Notes under the pieces: generated by a model
What the model was told of the DNA's origin: nothing
What the model saw: the letters and a program-made list of their open reading frames with translations, nothing else
Databases searched by the model: none
Shown here: one piece after another, positions 1 to 5,070 of the stretch
How positions within the stretch are numbered: position 1 is the first letter of the stretch
Layout: each line of letters starts with the position of its first letter
From: Oscillospiraceae bacterium
GTDB taxonomy: Bacteria > Bacillota > Clostridia > Oscillospirales > Oscillospiraceae
Assembly: GCA_021205585.1 (NCBI GenBank)
Contig: JAJPXI010000083.1
Location: 1 to 7,104, forward strand
DNA: 7,104 nucleotides
Reading direction: 5' to 3'
Position numbers and translations under genes: made by a program

Positions 1-129
1 TCTTTTGTCGCAAAATTTCTCGCCATCCGCTCTTGCCGATTTAATCAGTCCTTCCCTAACTTTTCTAAAGTCTGACTTTTCTCCTGCAACCACTGCAAAT
101 AACGGCGCTTGAAAAAACAATTTTTTAGT
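1..129. other. AT-rich flank with no recognisable gene
   Basis: This stretch lies downstream of the response regulator and is visibly more AT-rich than everything after it. On the minus strand, the frame that follows the regulator's stop codon stays open for 43 codons to the window edge. It has no ATG and no ribosome binding site; a TTG near 120 is the only early start candidate. There is a 13-bp near-palindrome at 67-79 (AAAGTC-T-GACTTT) and an A6-CAA-T6 run at 112-126. Neither makes a convincing GC-rich intrinsic terminator for the regulator. It could be the edge of an intergenic repeat or a decayed gene. Confidence 0.3.
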
Positions 130-816
130 TCAACCGGCCTCTTTCCTCTCCAGCACCGCCTTATAGCCCAGCCCCCGCACGGTGGCGATGGACACGTCGG
201 GGCTGTCCTGGAGCCGCTGGCGCAGCTTGACGATGTGCACGTCCACCGTCCGGGCGTCGCTCTGGGTGTCCACCCCCCACACCGCGTCCATCAGCTGCTG
301 GCGGGTGAACACCACCCCCGGGTGGGACAGCAGCTTGTACAGCAGGTAAAACTCCTTCTGGGGCAGCACCTGCACCGCGCCGGAGCGCTCCAAGGTCAGC
401 TTGTCGTAGCGCAGCACCGTCCCCCCCGCCTGGATGCGTTTTTCAATGTAGCGCTTGGCCCGGCGCAGCAGGGCCTGGACGCGCAGGAGCAGCTCCTCCA
501 AATCCACGGGCGCGGCCATATAGTCGTCGCATCCCGCCTGGAAGCCCTCCCGCTTGGCGTCGATGGAGTTCTCCCCCTCGGTCAGCAGGATGGGCATTTC
601 GCTGTAAGCGCCCCGCAGCTCCCGCGCCAGGGCGACCCCGTCCAGCCCCGGCAGCGCCGCGCTGCACACGGCCAGATCCACGTCCCGCCGGTCCAGAACC
701 TGCAAAGCCTGCTCCCCGCTCCGGGCCTCCACCGCCTCGTAGCCCCCCCGGCGCAGGGCGGCCACATACGCCCCCCGCCGCCGGGCCTCCGCCTCGACCA
801 CTAAAATTGCGTTCAT
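130..816 (-). CDS. OmpR/PhoB-type response regulator with a degenerate (phosphorylation-deficient) receiver domain
   Basis: This is a 228-residue DNA-binding transcription factor with an N-terminal receiver domain (about 3-119) and a C-terminal winged helix (about 133-222). The winged helix has the family's recognition features, including FTRQQLMDAVWG, RTVDVHIVKLRQRL and TVRGLGYKAV. The receiver keeps its overall fold signature: LPGLDG at 55-60, Thr79, and DDY at 97-99. It has lost the chemistry: the phospho-acceptor Asp is Ser52 (AGC, 661-663), the conserved Lys before Pro is Ala102, and the N-terminal acidic pair reads Glu8-Ala9-Glu10. Known atypical OmpR-family members such as HP1043 and ChxR act without aspartyl phosphorylation, and the same is inferred here. 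The ATG at 816 has a GGAGGGG site at 824-830, 7 nt upstream. No partner histidine kinase is visible. Divergence from the sulfotransferase operon suggests local control. Family assignment is firm; the target genes are inference. Confidence 0.93.
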   Translation of the reverse strand: MNAILVVEAEARRRGAYVAALRRGGYEAVEARSGEQALQVLDRRDVDLAVCSAALPGLDGVALARELRGAYSEMPILLTEGENSIDAKREGFQAGCDDYMAAPVDLEELLLRVQALLRRAKRYIEKRIQAGGTVLRYDKLTLERSGAVQVLPQKEFYLLYKLLSHPGVVFTRQQLMDAVWGVDTQSDARTVDVHIVKLRQRLQDSPDVSIATVRGLGYKAVLERKEAG

Positions 817-823
817 ACGCGCT

Positions 824-830
824 CCCCTCC
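824..830 (-). promoter_or_regulatory. Ribosome binding site of the response regulator
   Basis: The minus strand reads GGAGGGG, 7 nt before the ATG at 816-814, which fixes the start of the regulator. Confidence 0.8.
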
Positions 831-836
831 GTCCCC

Positions 837-854
837 TCTCCGGTGCACCGGAGA
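837..854. repeat. 18-bp perfect palindrome in the regulator's leader
   Basis: TCTCCGGTGCACCGGAGA is identical to its reverse complement. In RNA it would form a 7-bp GC-rich stem with a TGCA tetraloop. It lies between the predicted -10 of the regulator promoter (870-875) and its ribosome binding site. If that promoter is correct, the palindrome falls in the first 30 or so nucleotides of the 5' untranslated region. No run of T follows on the minus strand, so it is not a normal terminator. It may be an operator downstream of the start site or a 5' stabilising hairpin. Confidence 0.6.
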
Positions 855-869
855 AGGGTAAACCAGTTC

Positions 870-898
870 AGTATAATTTTAACACCTAAATGTGAAAA
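870..898 (-). promoter_or_regulatory. Predicted promoter of the response regulator
   Basis: The minus strand carries TATACT (875-870) as a near-consensus -10. Upstream, with a 17-nt spacer, is TTTTCA (898-893), a 4-of-6 match to the -35 consensus. This places transcription start at about 863 and gives a leader of roughly 45 nt before the ATG. The -35 overlaps one of two phased TTCACA repeats, as expected for a promoter helped by a PhoB/PhoP-type activator. Confidence 0.5.
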
Positions 899-907
899 AA
901 GTGTGAA
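891..907 (-). promoter_or_regulatory. TTCACA-N5-TTCACA direct repeat facing the regulator gene
   Basis: On the minus strand two identical TTCACA hexamers (907-902 and 896-891) are separated by 5 nt, an 11-bp period or one helical turn. OmpR-family regulators bind such phased direct repeats, and Bacillus PhoP prefers TT(A/C/T)A(C/T)A spaced this way. The pair would sit at about -28 to -44 of the predicted regulator promoter, where that class of activator binds. The binding protein is not shown; autoregulation by the adjacent regulator is inference. Confidence 0.5.
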
Positions 908-921
908 AGGTGCGGCATTTC

Positions 922-939
922 TTTCTGAATCGTCAGAAA
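922..939. repeat. Operator-like inverted repeat in the divergent promoter region
   Basis: TTTCTGA-ATCG-TCAGAAA is a perfect 7-bp inverted repeat with a 4-bp spacer. It lies between the two sets of direct repeats, near the middle of the divergent intergenic region. Its position suggests a repressor operator or a third protein site serving both promoters. An RNA hairpin role is less likely, because it probably lies upstream of both transcription starts. Confidence 0.45.
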
Positions 940-940
940 T

Positions 941-957
941 TTAACATTTGCTTAACA
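941..957 (+). promoter_or_regulatory. TTAACA-N5-TTAACA direct repeat (PhoP-box-like) facing the sulfotransferase operon
   Basis: Two copies of TTAACA (941-946 and 952-957; the identity extends to TTAACAT) repeat with an 11-bp period. This matches the Bacillus PhoP-box half-site and spacing. A weak -10 candidate (TACAGT, 967-972) lies 9 nt downstream, with no good separate -35, as is usual when an activator replaces the -35 contact. It is probably the activator site of the operon starting at 1003. Confidence 0.5.
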
Positions 958-987
958 TAAAAGCGGTACAGTATCGCCTTGGAATTC

Positions 988-993
988 TGGAGG
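988..993 (+). promoter_or_regulatory. Ribosome binding site that fixes the sulfotransferase start at 1003
   Basis: TGGAGG lies 9 nt before the ATG at 1003. An upstream in-frame TTG at 979 has no Shine-Dalgarno sequence and lies upstream of this site, so the ATG is preferred. Confidence 0.8.
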
Positions 994-1002
994 ACGGTTT
1001 TT

Positions 1003-2160
1003 ATGGAATCTGAACGCATGCCCAGGGCCCACCGCTTTTTGCCCACGCTCCATTTTCTTTTCGGCTGCCGCTTCGACGTGCTGATTCGCCTGCTCTGGCA
1101 CAACCGGCGGCACATTCAGGCCCGCAGACTGCCCCAGGTGGTCTGGCTGCTGCTGGCCAGTTTGATTCTCTGGCCTTTCGCCCTGCTGGAGGAGCTGTTC
1201 TGCTGTCTGTTCGTCTATCCCCGCGCCCTGGAGCGGGATCCGGTGTTCGTGCTGGGCCACTGGCGCAGCGGCACCACCTATCTCCACAACCTGCTCTGCT
1301 GCGACCCGGCCCTGGCCTACTTCGACCCTGTGGCGGCCTACACCCCCAGCAACTACCTGCTGCTCTCCCCGGTAATCCGGCTGGTGCTGGGCGGGGGCAG
1401 CCTGCAAAGCGCCCGCCATATGGACAATATGGACTACGGCGTCAACTCCCCTTCGGAGGAGGGCTTCGCCGTGTCCAACCGGATGAGCCGGGCGTTCATG
1501 CACCTGCTGACCTTTCCTCAGCAATTTCAGGAATACATGGACTACGCCTTTTTGGACAGCCTCTCCCCCGCCCTCCAGCGAAAAACCGCCGGAGTCTACC
1601 GTCGGCTCTACCAGAAGGTCAGCTTCAAAAACGGCGGCCGGAGGCTGGCGCTGAAAAGCCCGGATCACACCTGCCACGCCCGCTGGCTGGCTCAGGAGTA
1701 CCCAGGGGCGAAATTCATCCATATCTATCGTAACCCATATAAGGTCATCCAGTCAACCCTGAATATGATTCGTCAGACGATGGAATTTCTTCCCTTAGGC
1801 TGCTCCCCAAGTCAGGAAGAGATTGAGGACGGCATCATCGATCTGTATGTGCGCATCCATCGGACTCTGTTCCGAGACCTGGAGTCCATCCCCCCAGAGC
1901 GGCTGGTGGAACTGAAATACGAGGAATTTGTCAAAGACCCCCTGTCCCACCTGGAGCAGGCCTACGGCCAGCTGGGCCTGGAGGGCTTTGAGAAGGCCGC
2001 CCCCCGGATGCGCGCGCACATCCAGTCCCAGCAGGGCTATCAGAAAAACCGCTTCGCCAGGGATGAAAAGCTGATTGCCAAAATCAACGAAAAAGCCGCC
2101 TTTGTCTTTGCCAGGTACGGCTATGAAATGGAGGACACTGAGGGTGGACTATCTCAGTAA
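1003..2160 (+). CDS. PAPS-dependent sulfotransferase (Sulfotransfer_3-like)
   Basis: This enzyme of 385 residues should move the sulfuryl group from PAPS to an acceptor hydroxyl or amine. The 5'-phosphosulfate loop is FVLGHWRSGTT (82-92, key Arg88-Ser-Gly-Thr-Thr). The 3'-phosphate motif is IYRNPYKVIQS (241-251, Arg243 and Ser251). LKSPDHT (217-223) and YEEFVKDP (306-313) are also typical of the superfamily. Residues about 44-71 form a long hydrophobic stretch just before the catalytic core, suggesting membrane association and a lipid or sterol-like acceptor. The acceptor cannot be read from sequence. The gene opens a run with PAPS-making enzymes and overlaps cysD by 17 bp. Gut Bacteroides have a comparable cluster (the BT_0416 type), in which a sulfotransferase with PAPS genes sulfates cholesterol and related steroids. 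A similar role here is inference. Confidence 0.93.
   Translation: MESERMPRAHRFLPTLHFLFGCRFDVLIRLLWHNRRHIQARRLPQVVWLLLASLILWPFALLEELFCCLFVYPRALERDPVFVLGHWRSGTTYLHNLLCCDPALAYFDPVAAYTPSNYLLLSPVIRLVLGGGSLQSARHMDNMDYGVNSPSEEGFAVSNRMSRAFMHLLTFPQQFQEYMDYAFLDSLSPALQRKTAGVYRRLYQKVSFKNGGRRLALKSPDHTCHARWLAQEYPGAKFIHIYRNPYKVIQSTLNMIRQTMEFLPLGCSPSQEEIEDGIIDLYVRIHRTLFRDLESIPPERLVELKYEEFVKDPLSHLEQAYGQLGLEGFEKAAPRMRAHIQSQQGYQKNRFARDEKLIAKINEKAAFVFARYGYEMEDTEGGLSQ
2130..2134 (+). promoter_or_regulatory. Ribosome binding site supporting a GTG start for cysD
   Basis: GGAGG lies inside the end of the sulfotransferase gene, 9 nt before GTG at 2144. The protein then begins (M)DYLSKLEN, matching the usual CysD N-terminus. 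An in-frame ATG at 2075 would add 23 residues with no family resemblance. Confidence 0.8.
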
Positions 2161-3025
2161 GCTGGAAAACACCAGCATCTTTCTGCTGCGGGAGGCCTAC
2201 GCCTCTTTTGAAAACCTGTGCATGCTGTGGTCCATCGGGAAGGACAGCACCGTGCTGATGTGGCTGGCCCGGAAAGCCTTTTACGGCCACATCCCCTTTC
2301 CTCTGGTACATATTGACACTCACTATAAAATCCCTGAGATGATCGAGTACCGGGATCGGCTGGCGAAGGAGTACCGCATCAATATGATTTACGGCGAAAA
2401 TGCCCAGGCACTCTCCGAGGGCAAAACCTACCCCGACGGGGCGGTGGACCGGCTGACCTGCTGCCGGGCGCTGAAAACCGAGGCCCTGGCCAACACCCTC
2501 AGCGGGGCCTGGCCCCGCTACCGGCTGAACCACGAGACCGGCGCCTACGAGCGGGACGACTGCCGCCAGGCCTACACCGGCGTCATCGTGGGCGTGCGGG
2601 CCGACGAGGAGGGCTCCCGCTCCAAGGAGCGGTACTTCTCCCCCCGGGACAACCACAACGACTGGAACCTGGACGACCAGCCCCCGGAGTTCTGGAACTA
2701 CTACAAAACCGACTTCAAGCCGGGCACCCACCTGCGCATCCACCCCCTGCTGGACTGGACGGAGCTGAACATATGGGAGTACATTGAGCGCGAGCAGATT
2801 CCCACCGTCTCCCTGTACTACGACCAGGGGGACGGCACCCGCTACCGCTCCCTGGGATGCGCCCCCTGCACCTCCCCCATCCGCTCCACCGCCAAAAACC
2901 CGGCGGACATCGTGGAGGAACTGCGCACCGGCCAGCTGGCCAACATCGCCGAGCGCTCCGGGCGCAAGCAGGACGCGGAGGACGGCGGCGGCCTGGAGAC
3001 CCTGCGCCGGGACGGGTATATGTGA
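2144..3025 (+). CDS. cysD: Sulfate adenylyltransferase subunit 2 (CysD)
   Basis: This is the catalytic PP-loop subunit of the two-part ATP sulfurylase, making APS and pyrophosphate from ATP and sulfate together with CysN. From the GTG start it is 293 residues, close to the roughly 300 of the family. The PP-loop is SIGKDS (30-35), and HIDTHYKIPEMIEYRD (56-71), RADEEGSRSKER (152-163) and TLRRDGYM (286-293) are CysD hallmarks. The usual SGGKDS is SIGKDS here. Residues about 118-145 look like a modest insertion compared with the E. coli protein. LGCAPCTSP (238-246) resembles the CysD branch found in many non-enteric bacteria. It overlaps the sulfotransferase by 17 bp, suggesting translational coupling, and is followed by a structured 133-nt gap before its partner cysNC. 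Confidence 0.96.
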   Translation: MDYLSKLENTSIFLLREAYASFENLCMLWSIGKDSTVLMWLARKAFYGHIPFPLVHIDTHYKIPEMIEYRDRLAKEYRINMIYGENAQALSEGKTYPDGAVDRLTCCRALKTEALANTLSGAWPRYRLNHETGAYERDDCRQAYTGVIVGVRADEEGSRSKERYFSPRDNHNDWNLDDQPPEFWNYYKTDFKPGTHLRIHPLLDWTELNIWEYIEREQIPTVSLYYDQGDGTRYRSLGCAPCTSPIRSTAKNPADIVEELRTGQLANIAERSGRKQDAEDGGGLETLRRDGYM

Positions 3026-3032
3026 TACGAAT

Positions 3033-3053
3033 TCTCATTAAAAACACATGAGA
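3033..3053 (+). repeat. Inverted repeat 1 of the cysD-cysNC gap
   Basis: TCTCAT (3033-3038) pairs perfectly with ATGAGA (3048-3053) across a 9-nt A-rich loop. It begins 7 nt after the cysD stop. On its own it is weak; it matters because three further inverted repeats follow without a break. Confidence 0.4.
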
Positions 3054-3146
3054 CGGGATTTTGAAAGCACAGCTTGCAAAATCCGGCTGGGCACCAGCCA
3101 TATCCTTCATAAAAAGATTACACCTTTTTATGAAGGATCAGTATGA
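3048..3146 (+). CDS. Possible 32-residue small ORF between cysD and cysNC
   Basis: An ATG at 3048 opens a 32-codon frame whose TGA (3144-3146) overlaps the GAGGGG ribosome binding site of cysNC. That arrangement would suit translational coupling. No Shine-Dalgarno sequence precedes the ATG, the frame runs through three inverted repeats, and the predicted peptide matches no family I know. The open frame may simply be a by-product of the hairpin sequences. I regard it as more likely non-coding. Confidence 0.15.
   Translation: MRRDFESTACKIRLGTSHILHKKITPFYEGSV
3057..3083 (+). repeat. Inverted repeat 2 of the cysD-cysNC gap
   Basis: GATTTTGAAAGC (3057-3068) pairs with GCTTGCAAAATC (3072-3083) around an ACA loop: 12 positions with a single A:G mismatch. 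The stem is asymmetric in composition and is not followed by a T-run. Confidence 0.55.
3085..3099 (+). repeat. Inverted repeat 3 of the cysD-cysNC gap
   Basis: GGCTGG (3085-3090) pairs perfectly with CCAGCC (3094-3099) around a GCA triloop. It begins 2 nt after the previous hairpin and ends 2 nt before the next. Confidence 0.55.
3102..3138 (+). repeat. 15-bp perfect inverted repeat just upstream of the cysNC ribosome binding site
   Basis: ATCCTTCATAAAAAG (3102-3116) is the exact reverse complement of CTTTTTATGAAGGAT (3124-3138), with a 7-nt ATTACAC loop. It ends 6 nt before the GAGGGG site of cysNC. No T-tract follows on either strand, so it is not a standard terminator. Possible roles are a block to RNA decay, a translation-rate control for cysNC, or an intergenic repeat element that has inserted here. 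Confidence 0.75.
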
Positions 3147-3150
3147 GGGG
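3145..3150 (+). promoter_or_regulatory. Ribosome binding site of cysNC
   Basis: GAGGGG lies 8 nt before the ATG at 3159, immediately after the large inverted repeat. Confidence 0.75.
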
Positions 3151-3158
3151 GCGCGAGC

Positions 3159-5015
3159 ATGGATGAAATATTGAACGTAGTCACCGCCGGCCATGTGGAT
3201 CACGGCAAGAGTACCGTCATCGGCCGGCTGCTGGCCGATACCCAGTCCCTCCCCAAGGGGAAGCTGGAGAGCATCCGGCGCAAGTGCCTGCAAAACGCCA
3301 AGCCCTTTGAGTACGCCTTCCTCCTGGACGCTTTGAAGGACGAGCAGGCCCAGGGCATCACCATCGACTCGGCCCGCTGCTTCTTCAAAACCGAAAAGCG
3401 CCACTATATCCTCATCGACGCCCCCGGCCACATCGAGTTTTTGAAAAACATGGTCACCGGCGCGGCCCGGGCGGACGCCGCCCTGCTGGTGGTGGACGCC
3501 CACAGCGGCGTGGAGGAAAACACCCGGCGGCATGGATATTTCCTGTCCATGCTGGGCATCCGACAGGTGGCCGTGCTGGTGAACAAGATGGATCTGGTGG
3601 ACTACCGGCAATCGGTTTTCGAGCGCGTCCAGGCGGAACTGACGGAGTTTTTAAGCAAGGTCTCCCTCACAGCAGACGCTTTCCTCCCGGTCAGCGGCGT
3701 CCGGGGGGACAATATCGCCGCCCCCTCCCCCAATATGCCCTGGTTCCACGGCAAAACCCTGCTGGAGCAGCTGGAGAGTTTCCGCCCCGGCGAGGCCCCC
3801 ACGGAGGGCGCGTTCCGTATGCCCGTCCAGGATGTGTACAAATTCACCGAATACGGGGACGACCGGCGCATTATTGTGGGCCAGCTGGAGTCCGGCCGCC
3901 TACGCGCTGGGGACAAGCTGATTTTTTACCCCAGCGGCAAAAAAGCCACGGTCAAAACCCTGGAGGGCTTCCGCCAGCAGCCGCCGGAGTGCTTTGAGGC
4001 CGGGCAATCCGCCGGCATCACCACCGACCCGGAGATTTACATCCGCCGGGGTGAGCTGGCCTGCAAGCAGGGGGAGACGCCTCCGGCCGTCTGCGTGCGC
4101 TTGCGGGCCAATATATTCTGGCTGGGGAAGGACAGCATGCAGGAGGGAAAAAAATATCTCTTCCGCTATGGCAGCGCCAAAATCCCCTGTAAAATCGAGA
4201 AAATCGAATATGTAGCCGACGCATCCAGCATGACCGGTATGATGCGCACATATGTAGAACGCAACGAGGTAGCCCGGTGCATCCTCGCCCTGGATTACCC
4301 TGCCGCACTGGACACAGTACGCGCCCATCCGGCGGCCAGCCGGTTTGTCCTGGTGGATGACTACGAAATTTCCGGCGGCGGCATTGTGATGGAGCGGCTG
4401 ACCGATTACCAGTTTGACATCCGAAACATCCGCTGGTCTGCCGCCGGAGACGCCGCCGAGAACGGCAACCGCCAGCTGCTGGGCCACGACAGCCTTGTGG
4501 TTTGGATGACCGGGCGCTCTGGCTCCGGCAAAACCACCATCGCGGAGGAGACCCGGCGGCGGCTGCAGCAGGCCGGCATTGTCTCGGTCATTCTGGACGG
4601 GGACAATCTGCGCCGGGGCCTGAATGAGGATTTGAGCTTCACCGAGGAGGGTCGCATGGAGAACATCCGGCGTACCGCCCATGTGGCCCGGATGATGGCG
4701 CAGGCCGGCCTGGTGGTGCTGGTCACCCTGATTACCCCCTATGAAAAGGCCAGGGAAAAGGTGCGCGCGCTCATTCCGGAGCGGCGTTTGGAGGTCTATG
4801 TCAAGGCCGACTATGAGACCTGCCGGAAGCGGGATCCCAAGGGCCTGTACCACAAGGCCGCGCAAGGGGAGGTGCCCCATTTCCAGGACTCCCACGGCCG
4901 GTTTGAGGAGCCCGCCTCCCCCGACATCGTGCTGGACACCGCCCATGAGACGGAGGAGTCCTGCGTCCAGGCCCTGTTTTCCAATATCCTGTCCATCTGC
5001 AAAGGGGAGCTGTAA
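3159..5015 (+). CDS. cysNC: Bifunctional sulfate adenylyltransferase subunit 1 / APS kinase (CysN-CysC fusion)
   Basis: This 618-residue fusion supplies the GTPase subunit of ATP sulfurylase (about 1-435) and APS kinase (about 445-618), giving PAPS from APS. CysN motifs are GHVDHGKST (11-19), GIT (66-68), DAPGH (87-91) and NKMD (142-145), followed by translation-factor-like beta barrels; RFVLVDDYEISGGG closes this half. CysC has a P-loop GRSGSGKT (452-459), LDGDN (479-483) and RDPKGLY. The position of the E. coli phosphoserine (its ISP motif) is Thr526 here (ITP, 525-527). The fusion resembles NodQ-type enzymes, which serve sulfation in rhizobia, and it is slightly shorter than typical fusions. 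With CysD upstream it completes PAPS synthesis in cytoplasm. Both halves keep their main motifs, so both are expected to be active. Confidence 0.96.
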   Translation: MDEILNVVTAGHVDHGKSTVIGRLLADTQSLPKGKLESIRRKCLQNAKPFEYAFLLDALKDEQAQGITIDSARCFFKTEKRHYILIDAPGHIEFLKNMVTGAARADAALLVVDAHSGVEENTRRHGYFLSMLGIRQVAVLVNKMDLVDYRQSVFERVQAELTEFLSKVSLTADAFLPVSGVRGDNIAAPSPNMPWFHGKTLLEQLESFRPGEAPTEGAFRMPVQDVYKFTEYGDDRRIIVGQLESGRLRAGDKLIFYPSGKKATVKTLEGFRQQPPECFEAGQSAGITTDPEIYIRRGELACKQGETPPAVCVRLRANIFWLGKDSMQEGKKYLFRYGSAKIPCKIEKIEYVADASSMTGMMRTYVERNEVARCILALDYPAALDTVRAHPAASRFVLVDDYEISGGGIVMERLTDYQFDIRNIRWSAAGDAAENGNRQLLGHDSLVVWMTGRSGSGKTTIAEETRRRLQQAGIVSVILDGDNLRRGLNEDLSFTEEGRMENIRRTAHVARMMAQAGLVVLVTLITPYEKAREKVRALIPERRLEVYVKADYETCRKRDPKGLYHKAAQGEVPHFQDSHGRFEEPASPDIVLDTAHETEESCVQALFSNILSICKGEL

Positions 5016-5070
5016 GCGTTGAAGCATTTATTCCGTCCGGCGCACGGGACGAGAAACGGCGGGCCGCCCC
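5016..5070 (+). other. Short cysNC-TSUP spacer without a clear ribosome binding site
   Basis: These 55 nt hold only a 5-bp inverted repeat (CGTCC at 5034-5038, GGACG at 5047-5051). No GGAGG-like element lies before the ATG at 5071, unlike the other genes here. Extending the frame upstream meets a TGA at 5020-5022 without passing another start, so 5071 is the first possible ATG. Confidence 0.4.

Noticed and set aside
109..804. Plus-strand open frame opposite the response regulator
   Set aside because: It is antisense to a recognisable winged-helix regulator, has no ribosome binding site, and has a low-complexity His/Pro/Gln/Gly composition.
979..1002. TTG start for the sulfotransferase, 8 codons upstream
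   Set aside because: No Shine-Dalgarno sequence precedes it, while the GGAGG at 989-993 is well placed for the ATG at 1003.
1705..1860. Patch of more AT-rich codons in the sulfotransferase, as a sign of recombination
   Set aside because: Similar mild patches occur in cysD (about 2280-2400) and cysNC (about 4130-4320), so it looks like normal variation.
2075..2143. ATG start for cysD at 2075
   Set aside because: The extra 23 residues lie inside the sulfotransferase gene, do not resemble CysD, and the GTG at 2144 has a good ribosome binding site and begins the conserved N-terminus.
3102..3138. Inverted repeat as an intrinsic terminator between cysD and cysNC
   Set aside because: No T-run follows on either strand, the stem centre is AT-rich, and CysD needs CysN, so full termination here would make little sense.
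3026..3158. SAM or other known sulfur riboswitch in the cysD-cysNC gap
   Set aside because: I could not find the conserved core of a known SAM riboswitch; the elements are simple local hairpins.
3900..5027. Long minus-strand open frame (375 codons) opposite cysNC
   Set aside because: It is antisense to clear CysN and CysC motifs, rich in Gly/His/Gln as expected from reverse reading of GC-rich codons, and matches no family.
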